From assembly GCA_028023455.1 (NCBI GenBank), contig JAQFVV010000056.1, forward strand, positions 186,001 to 250,000: 64,000 nt of DNA. The letters run 5' to 3'. Source of the stretch: Epiperipatus broadwayi. Its lineage: Eukaryota > Onychophora > Udeonychophora > Euonychophora > Peripatidae. The notes under the pieces are model-generated. The model saw only the letters and a list, made by a program, of their open reading frames with translations. It was not told the DNA's origin and did not search any database. The position numbers and the translations under genes were made by a program. Each line of letters begins with the position of its first letter. The first letter of the stretch is position 1. Positions 34,236 to 47,065 of this stretch are shown piece after piece.

Positions 34236-37200
34236 CTACATGCACAAATATAAACATATCTTTTCTTTTTCTTTTACTATTTTTTATTATTATTGCTGTA
34301 TTAGAGTTAGAATTATCATAATATTCAGCTGCAAGTGGCTGCTAATAATGTAAGATTGCAAGATTTGTTTTTTTTCTATGACTTTATTTCTATTTGAAGG
34401 GAGGTGGGTGGCATGCTCTCATACTGTTGCCCAATAATTTATTTTATATGCAACAATGAATTATTTTTGAGAAGCATTTTGAAATTAAATAGAAGTAAAA
34501 TGTTGGAACTCCATCTTTGAATTTTTCTTTTTAAAACAGAAATCACTGCTAGTATTATTGCAAATTAAAGACTAAATATTATTGTTTTTAATTTAAATAC
34601 AGAAACAAAATTCCACTTCAAATATGACTTTAATTACATGTTTGTAATCTTCTAGCTTACAAATTTCTTCGAAGCAATTAATTTAGGTTTATAACTCTGG
34701 GGCCAATATTAAAATTAATGGACATAAAAATATAAACAGTTAGGTATTAGGCATATAATTACACTGATTCAATTTAACAGTCAAAACTGAAAACAGAATG
34801 ATTCATTTTACTACAATATATATTAATCTAAAAAAGAATAAGCTCACTATTGTAGTTTCATTTACATTATATTAATTTGACATAAATAAAAGCTTAAATG
34901 CAGAAATTCATTTTAACCATGCAAACCACTATATTTTCTAAACCAGTTCAAGCAGTCAAAATGTTTTTTCATGTTAAATGTAATCCATAAGCTACCACTT
35001 CATCATGCTTTTTCTAGAGTGATATAAAGTGGATTACTGTTAAAGCATTGTAGTGTTTTCTCTTAGTCTAATTACTATTATGCATACATCATTCATAACT
35101 CTAGATATTTGAACATTTTGAAAATCTACTTCATTTTATAATGCAAATCAGTCAAATATCATCGAAATAATTATTAACTGGATTGTGAAAAATTGGATAT
35201 TTTTTTATTTTAAAAATTTCACTTGACTATAAAAGCATAAATAACATTTAATTCACAAAAGTTTAAAATAAGTGAATAAAACATATTTCATAATATATAA
35301 ATACCCAATACAGTACATGGATTACCAAAATAAAAATAAAAATATATGTATGATTCCTATTGCATTTTTATATATTAAATAGCACAAATGTATAAAATCT
35401 TATCAATTTAATATGTGATTCTTTTAAGTAACTAAATCTAAGTTGATGACAAAAAGAACTTGACTGGAAGTGAATATCATTTTCTTGAAATGGTAGGAAA
35501 ACTATCAGACCTATCTATTTGTTTTTTGTTTTTTTAAAGTAGTGATTCATGATTACATAAAAAATGCCATCTCAACTCTTTAATGCTTCAGGATTAAGAT
35601 TCTCATAATGACAATTTCATTAATTAAGGATTTTAAAAAACTTGCTGAAACCAATTGTAGCTGAAAAATTAATTCTTATTGAGAAAAAAATATGAAAAAC
35701 ATTTCAAAAAATTATAGTCAAAAAGCAAAAAAAAATACTGTAAATACGCAACAAATCATTTCAGAGATTAATTCATAATTAAACATTATATTACAAGAAA
35801 AATTATTCAGCATAAATTCTACAAGCCTTATGGTTGATTCATCATTTCAAAACCCTATGTTTATGATATGAATGTGGAAGTAATGTTGTTATGATCCTGA
35901 AGACTGGGTAATGGGGCAAATCCTTTTACATAACACGTAGGTTTGATTTTCTTCTCTTCAATGGATTAGTTAACTATTGGAAATATTTCAATGGAAGAGA
36001 GATGATGCATTAAGATTCACTTATGTTAGTATTTTATTAATACTTAATGGCAAACAACTAATATCTTATACTTATACGCTCTAAATGATGTTTTAAAAAT
36101 AAATTAAGATTGTTAATATCTAAAAATAATATTGTTTTATTAATATTGTATAAATAATGCATTTATATTTAAATAAAGCCTTTGGTATTATTATCAGCAT
36201 TTATTATGCTGTTTTATAAACTAAAACTATCCTTTAAATTTTTTCCCCTCTTTACTATATTGAAAAATAATGATTTTACAGTAAGAGAGAGAGAATAAAT
36301 TCTGAATATTATACTGAAAAAGATACTTGCACCCCCCCCCCCATTTATTTTATAAATTGTAACTGCAACAAAGAATCTTATCAACAATATTATTTTTTTT
36401 CAAAGTGAAACAAGAAGAAACTCATGACATAGTAGCCAGTACATCTATTTTCTAAATGCATGACATAGGATTTGAATCCAAATCAGATAAGCCTTAAAAA
36501 AATTTTCAGATCATAACCAGGTTTAGGAATTATTTTTTTTTTATGTAACTGAACATATCTCATCTAGTTATTCAGAATTTGTCAGGAAGTGAGAATATAG
36601 CTATAGTTAACTAGAAGATAAAGGTTTCAGAATAATATAGTTTGATCAAATTAGTATCAAAAACACTACTACTAAGATGGTGAGAAAAGTATCATACTGA
36701 GCACATGCTTTACATTTTCTAAGTATAAAATATAGCAATTGAAGTATCATAATATGAATAACTTTATTCAATCATGACTCTGAACAGATATTATAGATCT
36801 TTGAACCTTTGGGTAGATTTATTTCCATTTCATGTGAAGACAATGTTTGCACATTATACTGTCTTCTTATAAAATAAGAATAAACAATCCATAATAAGTA
36901 TCCATTTGAAGCATGTGAAAACAATACTATATTTCTCCAATAAGCCTCTTCAATTATTATAATTTAAATATTATTGAACTTCTGAGATATTATTTTTATC
37001 TGGCTTAATAATGAATTCAAACTGTTTAAAACGTTAAATAATTCTATCATATTTAAAATAAAATAGTTTTAATAAAGATATCACAGTGCATACTCAATTT
37101 ACTTTATTCCATTTCTAATATGTATATATGTGTTTATATATTTAAAAAATGCCAAAGTGATTCTTGAAATAATCAAATTAGAAAATTAAACATCAAATAT

Positions 37201-39930
37201 GTGTAAGAAAATATAATATATATATATATCAATTTTTAAGTATTTTGAAACCAGAATAGAGAAATATAAATTAGACAAATAATGGATTTATTATTGAGAT
37301 ATAAATGTATTTTTAAAAGATTACTACTACTTTATTGTATAAATAATTTCTTATAAAAAAATTTCCAAGTAAAAAGATTAGAATAAAATTGTGAAGTTTA
37401 CATTTTAAAAATACATAAGCGTGAGATTTTTTTCTTCCTGTTGGTTAATATTTTCAGAAGCTCGGAAGAATACACTACATTAAAAAAATTGAATGTTTTC
37501 AATAACTAAACTAATAAAATTTTACATCACTACAAATGTGAAATGTTTTTATAGAAGTGGATCAAAAAATAATAAAATTGTTTTTATAACATCATAATTA
37601 CTTAAGCTTTTTGCATTCGATTTAAACTTTTCCATAAATTTTTATTAATAAAAAATAACAATTGTAAATTAATAAAATAACAATAAATTAAATTCATGAT
37701 CTTTAATGCAAATATACAAGGAACTCTAATGTTCCCATTCCCTTTAAACTATACCCTAAAAACTTTATTGCAAGTTTAAATCTTAAATAAATAAAATATT
37801 CATTATTACTGTTTGTGCCATAACTTTCTCTAATACATTTTATATGACTTCTGTGTGTGTTAATTCTATATTTTTGATTCTGCAGCCTTTTCTAAAAATA
37901 ATACCTTTCCCAGAATAAGTGCAGCTGCAGTAATGTTTCAGCAATACATCTCTTATTACCTCATTATAAATGTACATTTTTAAACTATTTGATTCACTAG
38001 TAGCAATGCAATTAATTTTTAATAATTAGTAATTATAAATATCTAAATTTATATATATATAATTTATTTAACTTTCTATCAGAAGAGACTTTATATATAA
38101 TAATAATAGTAAAATAAATTTTTACTTAATTGGATTTCTCCATATTTTAATTAAATGTAAATGAATTAATTACAAACAAAATTGTAACTATTATTTTTAA
38201 TGCCATTTAAAAAATGTATACCATAATACTTAAAAAAATAAATATCTAATAATTTTTTCCCCTTTCTTATTTTTCTTTTAAAATCCAAATCCGTTTATGT
38301 AGAGATTTGCCATTACCTTTGCCAACTCTTAATAATCCAATGTAACCCTTTTACAGCAAGTAAAAATTAGCATACTAAATATGCTTATTAATTTACAAAT
38401 ATTTGTTGAACTACGTTTTTTTCTATAATTATATAGCATTTTCAAATATGTATGTATACTTCATTTATTACATTATATTTATTGTTTTTAATGCATTTGT
38501 GTTCAAGACTAAATTTTAAAAAAGTTCTTAAATAAACTGTATTTTTTTCTAAAATAATAAAGGTTCGCAGTCGTGATAAATACAAAAAAAAAGAGCTAAA
38601 AGAACATAAACATTACAAGCTGAATCTGATTGTATTGTATCCCAATTAATTAACTTACATTGATTATTTCACATTGGACAAGCCTCATTTCACATTAGGG
38701 CATCCTAAGTATTTGTCAGAAATCTTAAGATAATAATAAAATGATTTAACAAACACTTAACTATTGGTAAATAACTATTATCAAATAATTTAAAAAATCC
38801 GTCTTCAATTTCTTAATCATAAGTTAAAATTTTATTTTTAGTATTATTTCTTTTTTTTTTTTCCAATTAACCTTCAGTATCACAAGTCATCTTATAACAA
38901 CCCTTTCATATAAGCCGAAGAAAAGAAACTTTACCACTATTAACCAAAATGAACTAATATTTAACAGATGAAACAATAAATCAATAATACAAACAAACCA
39001 CAAATTATTGTATAATAAATTGATAATATTGCATAATGAATTGAAATTTCTAAATAACCTCAACTTTCATATTGACAGAAATTATTAATTCCTAATTCTA
39101 TATTTATTTTGATAATAAAGATGCATATAAAATAGTCGAAGGAAAGGGGAGTGAGATAAGTGTGACTTGAAAAAGACTATATAAAATAGTTGAAACTTTG
39201 GATTTTTTTTTTTCATGATTATAGTCATATAAAAAACAAGCTTTAAAAAGAAGGAGTTAATTTGTTTTATTTCTATTTTGGATATTTATGAACTATTTTG
39301 AAAAGAAGAACTCTGTGCTTGATATATTAAATTATTTGATTTTATCCTATATTTATGCAAATTCAAAATCTGACAATATAAAAAATCCTTGTAATTGTTA
39401 TAAATAACTGTTGTTTAATAACTAGTCAACATTATTAAATATATTCCTTTAAATGAAGCTTAAATCTTTTAAATTGAAAATACATAAACTATATTAAAAT
39501 AATCTTCTTGTTGAGACTAAGCTCTCAAATAATAATAAAATAACAAGAAAAAAATGTCACAAAATTATTCTCTATAGCTAATGCAATATTAATAGCTTTC
39601 TATGATAGGTATTTAAAATATAAATAAATATTGTTTAAAGAAATTCTCTCACTCAAAAAAAAAGTAATAAACTTTACTTTGATCACTTTATCAGAGTTAG
39701 TTACACAAAATAAGTTACATAAATGAGTAGTAATTCATATTTGCTATGATTATGAATGATTTAAAATATATTCAAAACTAATACAGAATTTCAGCATTCA
39801 AATTATTTGAGCTATATATTATCAAGAAATACAGCCTTCCAAGCACATAAAAATTAACAATCATAAACACATAACACTTATTATTATATAAACTTAACTA
39901 AACAAAATATGATAATCATCTGAAATCTGG
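34236..39930. other. A+T-rich gene desert
   Basis: No gene is seen in 5.7 kb. It includes an 11-C run at 36332-36342 and a possible tRNA-like remnant at 36.43-36.50 kb. The rest is A+T-rich and without recognisable elements, consistent with a long intron or intergenic DNA. Confidence 0.6.
36425..36500 (+). repeat. Possible tRNA-like SINE remnant
   Basis: GGATTTGAATCC (36470-36481) is one base off the box B consensus. An upstream TAGTAGCCAGTACATC sits at a plausible box A distance. It is too decayed to fold or to assign to a tRNA. Confidence 0.3.
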
Positions 39931-40480
39931 GCACGGCTGTCTAGATAACATTGTTTGTGTCAAAACACATAAAAATGCCATTTCTGCGGCCAGCCTTACA
40001 GGCTAATACAACATTTAATATTGTAGTAACCCATTACAGGCCGCTTTACATGACATTGCACAAAAATATTATGGCCTGTTTCGTCCTTCGAAATGATTTA
40101 CACATATTTGTTCTATTCATAGCTGATTACCGTATCACTTGAGGGTGATTGAATTTCAAGTCAGTACAACTTTTCAAATCTCCGTAATAGAGTAATGTCA
40201 TTTATATTAAAATAATGTTGTTAATTACTAATAATTGTCATATTGTCCCCACCCTTCCCTAAAAAAATGTTAATATGTAAAAAATTAGCAAAGAGTATGT
40301 TCGAACACGCTTCGACAAAGCTCATGCGCTAAGTCATGTTTCAGCATGGAAATTATACGAGACCAATAAAAGCTCTGAGAAGAAAGTGCAATTTTTAAAC
40401 TTTTCACAATTGCTGAGTACAGAAAGTGAGGGAGACTGTGAGCTTTTTTCAGTCACATAATATCCTCCCAAATACTAGAC
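39931..40480. repeat. Dispersed repeat of unknown class, copy 2
   Basis: A diverged copy of the block at 22.1-22.4 kb, with GTATCACTTGAGGGTG, ACAACTTTTCAAAT, AGAGTAAT and AAGAGTATGTTCGAAC in the same order. GACCAATAAAAGCTCTGAG near 40.36 kb resembles a CCAAT/TATA-type promoter or a poly(A) region. The 63-codon frame at 39951-40142 is not recognised. Confidence 0.5.
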
Positions 40481-40556
40481 TGTTTTTATTACAGCAATAA
40501 AATAATAAATAAGTTCAAAAAGTCCAAAGTTTGTGTAGTTTTTTTTTTTTTTGTCA

Positions 40557-41910
40557 TTAGAAATTTTTTTTTAAAATTAACATTCAATTTAGAATACACT
40601 TGTTAATATTTTTTTTAAGATAACAAGCTATACATGTTTGAAAAAATAATTTAGAGGAAAAAAAAACATAAACAAATACTTTGGTCCTTAAAATTGTTTA
40701 CATTTTTTATTTCTCTAAATCAGTTGTCTTCAACCTTTTCAGACCTGTGGACCAGCAAAAATAAGAATAAGATTTCGTGGACTGGCAGAAGTCTACAGAT
40801 AAATTTTCTTAAAGATTTAAACTGCTTAGCCTTAGATGAGTAGAATTTTTATAACTGACCAAAACAACACACTAGTTACTGTGTATTGTAATGGTGTTGC
40901 TTATCTTCATATGCTGAATATTCTTTCTCGAGTTGCGTAGTCATACTGTTACAGAAAACAGTACATTCTCATTAATGTGCCTGCATTGCTATGTTTATTA
41001 TTTCATTCTTAAAACATCCAAAAATAAAACATTATTCATTTGAATGTTGGGAAATATCACAGCTAGTGTAATTACATGACAATGATTATGATAAATGTAA
41101 TATCTGTATTTAATGTTAAATATACAAGGTGAAATTATATATATATACGGAGTTTGTATAATAAAAAACTTTTTTTTTTTTTAATTTTTAATCTGGTATT
41201 ATTTTAACCTAATTTTTACCCAATTAAAAAAAAGAAACAGAACAAAAAGTTATTTTGGTAAAGTGTCACATAGAAATAAAACAATCATTATAAAGATGTC
41301 ATTTTGTTAAAAAATAAAATAAAAAAATAATAAATTTACATTCTTGATGAAGGGAAATCATTGTCAATGATCTGTCTCTATTTTGTGAAGTTTATAAAAT
41401 TTCAAAAAGAAATGTCATACACAAAATAAAAAGATGATACAAATGCAATAAAAAATGTTACTATATGTGACCAATAAATGAGTGACACAATACAGAAATG
41501 CCTACTAGGTATAAACGTTTAAGGAGTGGTGCAATTATCATGACATCGACACATTGTTTTTTAAAGATTGCATTTTCAGATAAATTCCTTTGATTATTAT
41601 TTAGTAATTATAGTATTATCTAATAATTTTGATTTATAATTAATTTTATTTAAGCAATTGTGATGAAAAAATAAATAAAAATTGTTTATACTAATTGAAA
41701 GTTTAAAATCTTATTATTTTGTTATTACAAACTTTCCTGCCAGTCTAGCGCAGACTGGTAGAAAACTTCTGCAGACTGGCGCCAGTCCATGGACCAAGGG
41801 ATGAAGACCACTGCTCTAAATTATTTTCTCAAACATGTATAGCTTGTTAACTTTAAAAAATATTAACAAATGTATTCTACATTGAATGTTAATTTTAAAA
41901 AATTACAATA
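40557..41910. mobile_element. Fold-back element split by the hAT insertion
   Basis: The arms 40557-40656 and 41814-41910 are inverted repeats of each other. The left ends GTTTGAAAAAATAATTTAGAG; the right begins CTCTAAATTATTTTCTC. Between the left arm and the hAT element is the original 56-bp spacer. The hAT target duplication CTCTAAAT is exactly the first eight bases of the right arm. So the hAT landed at the spacer/arm border and came later. A related arm lies near 25.4 kb. Confidence 0.8.
40721..41813. mobile_element. hAT element, 1093 bp, longer relative of the 19.8-kb copy
   Basis: The ends are CAGTTGTCTTCAACC on the left and, read inward on the right, CAGTGGTCTTCATCC. Flanking 8-bp duplications CTCTAAAT lie at 40713-40720 and 41814-41821, with the central TA seen in Buster-type hAT targets. 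Subterminal blocks (GACTGGCAGAAG, AGATAAATTTTCTTAAAG, CGGAGTTTGTATAATAAAAA) match the 19.8-kb element in inverted orientation. This copy is longer, so the 537-bp copy is a deletion derivative of a similar element. No transposase remains. Confidence 0.95.
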
Positions 41911-43557
41911 TATTTTTTAATAAATTCCATTCACAACATAGTATCGAAATGATAACACATGGTGAACACTTAACATGAGGCAAACAGATAACTTGTGGTC
42001 AAATTAATGTTATTTGTTTTTGACATTAATTAACACATGGTGATTTTTTTAATATTTCTTTTTTGTCTTATTATTTTTGAGAATGTCATTAAAATTTGAA
42101 ATCTTTCAACAGAACAAGACACAGTAGAACATTTTCAAAATTATAGGAGAGTGCCCACCCAAAAAGTGTGTGTTATAATAAACACAATATGACATTTTAT
42201 GTGCAAATGGAGATGCAATGGGTGTTTAGAAATGAACATAGTTAAAAGGCTCCAAAATATCATTTGTGAGTGCATTGACATTAGTTTACAGCTGGCATAG
42301 TGAATTTACATTAAAAAAAATAATAATTACAACCCTTTAAACTTTTGTGTTTCTTTTATTTATTACTTTAATAAATAAACAAAAAAATAAATACTGAATA
42401 TGATACTCAGCCATATTGTTTATATCATGTGTTGGAAGCCCTTGAAAATGAATTATTTAAAATAAAATAGCTTGCAAGCTTCCAGCAGGAATATTACTGA
42501 GTACCAAAAAATTAAACAAATACTTTCTTTTTAATTTTATTTTTATCATAATTATCAGATGTAACCATTATTTAGTTTAATTATTTAAAAAATATTATGC
42601 ATATAGTACACAATATGTAATTACTATATGTAATTCTAATATAATGATAATTGAAAAAAGAACATTCAAACAAATACTAATAGCACCAAAACTGTGTATT
42701 AAAGATTTATCTAGTCAACTTCTTTAAGATTTCAGTGAGGAATCAGAGACTTTTTTTTAGTTAATAATCAATTTCTTTTTAACAGTTATATATACATATC
42801 GTAAAACAATAAACTAAGATTGAGAAAAAAACTGAACAATCTATGTATAAATAATCAAATTATATTTCACATATACTAAATTGAAATTATAAATATATGT
42901 TCAGTGTAAGTAATTACATATGAATATTAAATTCTCCATCTGAAGACAAGTTGGTTAACTATATCAGTATAACATCAAAAGAAAGAAAAGAATTACAGTA
43001 ATGATACTTAATGATTTTGTATATTTTAATTATATTGAAAATAATGAATCTAAGTATATTTTGTGATTATTCCAAATATATATAAAGATATTTTCATAAA
43101 TAATATAAGCAATTTTTGTTTAATTAAAGATTCTTCGTTTTTAACAAAAAATAATTACTATGACGATTATTTTTAGTAATTAATTTACTGAGTTCGGTAA
43201 TAACTTTTAGTATGTAAAATTATTTTAAAAATTAACATAATAAACTGATTGAAAATTTTAGTATTTTAAACAAATATGTTTGTAGTTTCTTCAATGATTT
43301 TGCTTTAATTTTCAGATATACTTGTAATAGCCCTAATTGACTTGTTAAAAAATAATATATATTCTTAAAAAAAGTATTCTAAAAGAAATCAAAAATCATG
43401 AAATGATGGTGTTAATTTTGATTAGGTTAAGAAACCTAGATCTAAACAAAACATTAAACTAATGATTTATATAACAAAAAAAAATAACAAGAATAATGTA
43501 AACAATAGAAAGAACATTTGAATATTTTGGATGTGCATATTATGAATTAATACTTAC
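41911..43557. other. A+T-rich DNA, downstream intron of the DPM2-like exon
   Basis: No second exon of the DPM2-like gene was found here. ACACATGGTG occurs twice near 41.96-42.04 kb. The rest is anonymous. Confidence 0.5.
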
Positions 43558-43660
43558 CTACAGCTCCAATACAAAAAATACTAGCAACCGCAGGAATAAT
43601 GACAGCAAAACGCCAAGGCAGAAAAAATCGTTCCACTTCAATCCAATCTCTTATAAAGGG
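43558..43660 (-). CDS. Internal exon resembling DPM2 (dolichol-phosphate mannose synthase regulatory subunit)
   Basis: A 103-nt exon on the minus strand sits between a consensus acceptor (TTATTTTACTTTTAG, 43661 upward) and a consensus donor (GTAAGTATT, from 43557 downward). The frame starts in phase 0 and ends in phase 1. It encodes PFIRDWIEVERFFLP, then WRFAVIIPAVASIFCIGAV. The spacing PFI......FFLP...A..IP fits DPM2, where LPF(I/V)......YFLPR.YA..IP opens the second transmembrane helix. DPM2 is a two-helix ER protein of about 80-85 residues that stabilises DPM1/DPM3 in making dolichol-phosphate mannose. Codon use and peptide differ from neighbouring junk frames. The N- and C-terminal exons were not found in the window, so introns must be long and element-filled. 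DPM2 identity is by motif recall. Confidence 0.6.
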
Positions 43661-44289
43661 CTAAAAGTAAAATAAAGAATTAATATTAATAACTCACTTA
43701 TTTTAAAAAAAATGGCATTATCATATTATAAAGATATATAATAACTATTTTACTTCTTATTGTAAAATGTAATAATAATTATAATCTTAAAAGTAAAATA
43801 GTAGTAAAGAATCATCACTTGGTATATAAATTTCTTTAATTAAACATTAATAAATATGCAGTAAACAGATAATCATTCAAATCCGCAAAGGTTACTGGTT
43901 TGAATCCAAAACTTTAAACTATATGAATTTTCAGATAATTAAATAGGATAGTATACAAAAAAATTAAACAGTTTATTGAGGAAAAACCTCTTTAATTGTC
44001 TTCCAAAGGGAAACTGTAAAAGAGATTTTATTACAATAGGAGCTAGCTACTGTTTGGTGAGAATCCATTTTGATCCTCAAATGTCATTGATCTCTTTATG
44101 CAATTGTAGCATGAGATAAAGAAACAAACATGTCAAAGTGATGATGCATCACAGTGATATAAAGCTTTTTTCTATAAAAATATAAAAAACTTCATTATAA
44201 CATTTATTTAATATAAATACAATTGCTACATCATACTTCAAACACTTTGTAGAAAACATTTTTTATTATATATATAAAAGTTATATATA
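43661..44289. other. Intronic A+T-rich DNA with a tRNA-like fragment
   Basis: GGTTTGAATCC at 43897-43907 fits the box B consensus. The preceding AATCATTCAAATCCGCAAAGG resembles an anticodon-arm region of tRNA-derived SINEs (plus strand, about 43860-43915). No box A or tail was recognised. Confidence 0.5.
43860..43915 (+). repeat. tRNA-derived SINE fragment
   Basis: It has a box B match, GGTTTGAATCC, preceded by a CAAATCCGCAAAGGTTACT segment like the anticodon stem and variable arm of a tRNA. It is truncated at the 5' end. Confidence 0.45.
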
Positions 44290-44752
44290 TGCATACACAT
44301 ATATACTTCATGTTGATAATGTTAAAAGTAATTTTTAAAAGTAAAAAGGTTTAATAAATTTAATACATAAAAATTAAATATATAATGCAAATGCACAGAT
44401 AAATGTATATGGTATAATTAATTATATAGATAATTTGTGTTAAAAACAAAATATTTTCCAAACTTTGTGAAAAGAAAACGATAGTAGATTCTAAATTTTG
44501 GCTAAATGTAGTTTAAAAGCAAAGGGTGTTAAAAGGTGAAAATGACATTTTAGAAAAAGTAATTAAAATGCTTGTAAACAGATTACTAGATTAAATTTAA
44601 GGAGATAAATAATTAAAATAATTTAATAAAAAAGGCTGTTATTGCCATTCAAAAATAAGAGCATGCAAATAAGGTATTAAACAAATAAACTCAGACCTCA
44701 TCAAAAGTAATAGAATTATCCATAGCCAATAAATCAGAGGGTCCAAACTACA
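44290..44752 (+). repeat. 5' LTR of the deleted element, 463 bp
   Basis: Starts TGCATACACATATATACTTC and ends CCAAACTACA. It aligns along its whole length with 45753-47065 once the nested solo LTR is removed (456 bp left), with roughly ten percent difference by eye. This implies an old insertion. Confidence 0.75.
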
Positions 44753-44881
44753 ATATGAAGACCAACAAGCCTACAAAAATGCAAATGGTGATGAGAGTAA
44801 TATTAGCAATGGAATAACAACAGGATCTAAATAAAAATATGGAAGAAATTAGGCAAGAGATTAGATATAGGGCATATCAGA

Positions 44882-45630
44882 TGCAAAAGGCAATAAAAAA
44901 GTAGAGAAAAGACTAAGTAAAAATATTGAAGAAGTGAAGCAAGAGGTAAAAAAAAAGAAAGATAATGTTAATGAGGTTAGAGAAGAGGAACAATTAGACA
45001 GTTTAAGAGCACATGTGGTAAAAGAAGTCACTAGTGCTAAAATAATAGATGTAGAGGAAGTAAAAAAAATTGTCAATGAGGTTAAAGAAACTGTTAATGA
45101 AGTTTAAAATGAGTATGAGATGAATATAATAGAAGATAGTGAGAAGAGAGAAAGAATAAAAACTGAAGGTATACTTACAGATAGTCAGAAAGAGAGTGTT
45201 AGAATAGGCAGAGTGGAAAAAATAATAGAGATAAGATGTATTGCAGAATCAATTAAAAGTGTTAAATGAGGATGTAGGGATTAGAGAAGAAAGATTCCAT
45301 GATGAGATAAAAGGCAGAATAATAATTATAGAAGAGTTGTATGGCATACAGAAACAGTAGAGAGAAATAAGAATAAGTTAAAAAGAGAGATGGAGCAAGA
45401 CTATACAAATGTAAAAATAAGAGGAAATTATGAAATAACTCTTTAAAAGGCTTCATATTGCCAAAGTAGTTAAGAGTTGGAGCAGTTTAATAAAATGTCA
45501 CCAAATCAGAAAGGAAAAATGAGTAAAATAACCACCAAATAGCATCGATTAGTTGACGAAATATGATTCGAATGTTACTTTACCAGAAATGCCAAAATTA
45601 AATGAATTAAAAGCTAATGGTTGAAAATTT
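44882..45630 (+). pseudogene. Decayed gag-like coiled-coil ORF
   Basis: One plus frame gives SKNIEEVKQEVKKKKDNVNE and VTSAKIIDVEEVKKIVNEVK. It then stops and resumes in the same frame with EKRERIKTEGILTDSQKE. The heptad-like Glu/Lys/Val/Ile pattern suggests a coiled coil. Near 45.58 kb LPEMPKLNELKANG resembles the P.LP.L..F.G lead-in of many gag proteins. The composition matches the longer coiled-coil ORF at 60.6-62.7 kb, so the two elements may be related. The minus-strand Ser/Phe-rich frames here are shadows. Confidence 0.5.
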
Positions 45631-45752
45631 TATAGATTATGTATTTTTTTTGTATAACTAATTTTTATGTGTATTATATTGTACTAACCAAGTAAAATAA
45701 TTTCTGTTATTGTTTTTTTTTTTTTGGTGGACATTGGAGATATGAAGCTATA

Positions 45753-47065
45753 TGCATGCACACACATATATATACTTCATGTTGATAATGTTAAAAATTA
45801 CGAATAAAATTTAAAAGTGCAGTGTCTGGTGGCACTTTATTGCCTGCTGGATTGCAAATATAAATAACACAAATGATTGCTAATTAATGAAGCATCTCAG
45901 CAAGTAAACGTAAGTAACAAGAATCAATCTCGCTTATATGGAGATAATCAATCTCGCTTAATATACATAAATATATGACAGATATATAAACACCCTAAAT
46001 AAATAACAATAAGGGCCCAAAGGCATACAAAATAATAATAAGATCAATACAACCTGTTATACAGTTCCTAGGTTTACTTTTGAACATCTGGAGGTAAACC
46101 TCTCTGCAAGGTTAAGTGAAGGAAGGAGCTGACTGGAGCACCTGAGGAAATGGCACATCTGCCTTTCAAGAGCTTCACTTAGCAAGTGTCTTGTCCCAAG
46201 TTCTATTCTAGATCTGTTTCACCCTCATTGTTTTTAGTGTAGACTCACTTGATTGGCCATCCACTATCCACATGGTGGTCATCTCTTGAGTTACCATATT
46301 CGATCCCTGATCAGATAATGCAATTACCATAGAATTGTCTATTTAAAGCAATGTTTATATTATCATTAAATCTGATCACGAACTAAACATTCAGGGTTGC
46401 AATGACTTTGTTTACATTATCTTAATCCTTTGCTCATTTCTTGATAAGTTAGTTTATAGTTTTTCCTTTAATTCAACTATTTAATTAGCCTAATTGCTTT
46501 TATAAAATATTGTGAATGTCATTGGCATCCACGCACATACATTTAGTTTACTGTTATAATATCATTTAATATACTTATTTTGTGTATATATAAATATACA
46601 CCCACAATTAGCAATCCGTTTAGTTTTCGATTATAATTATTATTTAAGTAATAACACATACATTTAGCAAAAAGTAATATAAATAAAAATTAAATATATA
46701 CTAAAATTCACAGATAAATGTATATGGTTTAATTAATTATAAAGTTAATTTGTGTTAAACAAAATATTTTCTAAAGTTTGTAAAAAGAAAAAAATAATAG
46801 ATTCTAAATTTTAGCTAAAAGTAGTTTTAAAGCAAAAGGTGTTAAAAGGTGGAAATGACATTCTAGAAAAAGTTATTAAAATGCTTGTAAACAGATTACC
46901 GAATTAAGTTTAAAAAGATAAATAATTAAAATAATTTCAATAAAAAGGCTGTTATTCCCACTCAAAAATAAGAGTATGCAAATAGGGTATTGGACAAATA
47001 AACTTAGATCTCAGCAAAAGTAATGGATTTATCTATAGCCAATAAATCAGAGGATCCAATCTACA
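45753..47065 (+). repeat. 3' LTR of the deleted element, interrupted
   Basis: Two parts, 45753-45817 and 46675-47065, together match the 5' LTR. The break is filled by a solo LTR flanked by AAAAG on both sides. Confidence 0.75.
45818..46669. mobile_element. Solo LTR, 852 bp, nested in the 3' LTR
   Basis: Begins TGCAGTGTCTGG and ends ACATTTAGCA, so it has TG...CA with a short TGC...GCA inverted terminus. It is flanked by a 5-bp target duplication AAAAG (45813-45817 and 46670-46674). The empty site is preserved in the other LTR at about 44.34 kb as TTTTTAAAAGTAAAAAG. The interior is less A+T-rich, with no coding capacity. Solo LTRs arise by recombination between the two LTRs of a full element. 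No other copy is in the window, and the orientation is not settled. Confidence 0.9.

Larger units (their letters stand above)
44290..47065 (+). mobile_element. Internally deleted LTR retrotransposon with a split 3' LTR
   Basis: Two direct repeats (44290-44752 and 45753-47065) bracket a 1-kb internal part that carries only a gag-like coiled-coil remnant. Both repeats start TGCAT and end CTACA. The second is longer only because an 852-bp solo LTR sits inside it. No RT or integrase remains. Flanking target duplications were not found. Orientation is taken from the gag-like frame. Confidence 0.75.

Noticed and set aside
36332-36342. 11-C run as a telomere or G-quadruplex relic
   Set aside because: A single homopolymer without repeat context.
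38640-38700. Strong donor-like GTAAGTTAA on the minus strand with an upstream AG
   Set aside because: The enclosed segment has stops in all three frames.
44861-45456. Minus-strand Ser/Thr/Phe-rich ORFs at 44.9-45.5 kb
   Set aside because: Shadows of the Glu/Lys-rich coiled-coil frame on the plus strand.
46055-46330. Box B-like GATTCGATCC-type sequence suggesting a SINE
   Set aside because: It lies inside the solo LTR and has no box A partner.
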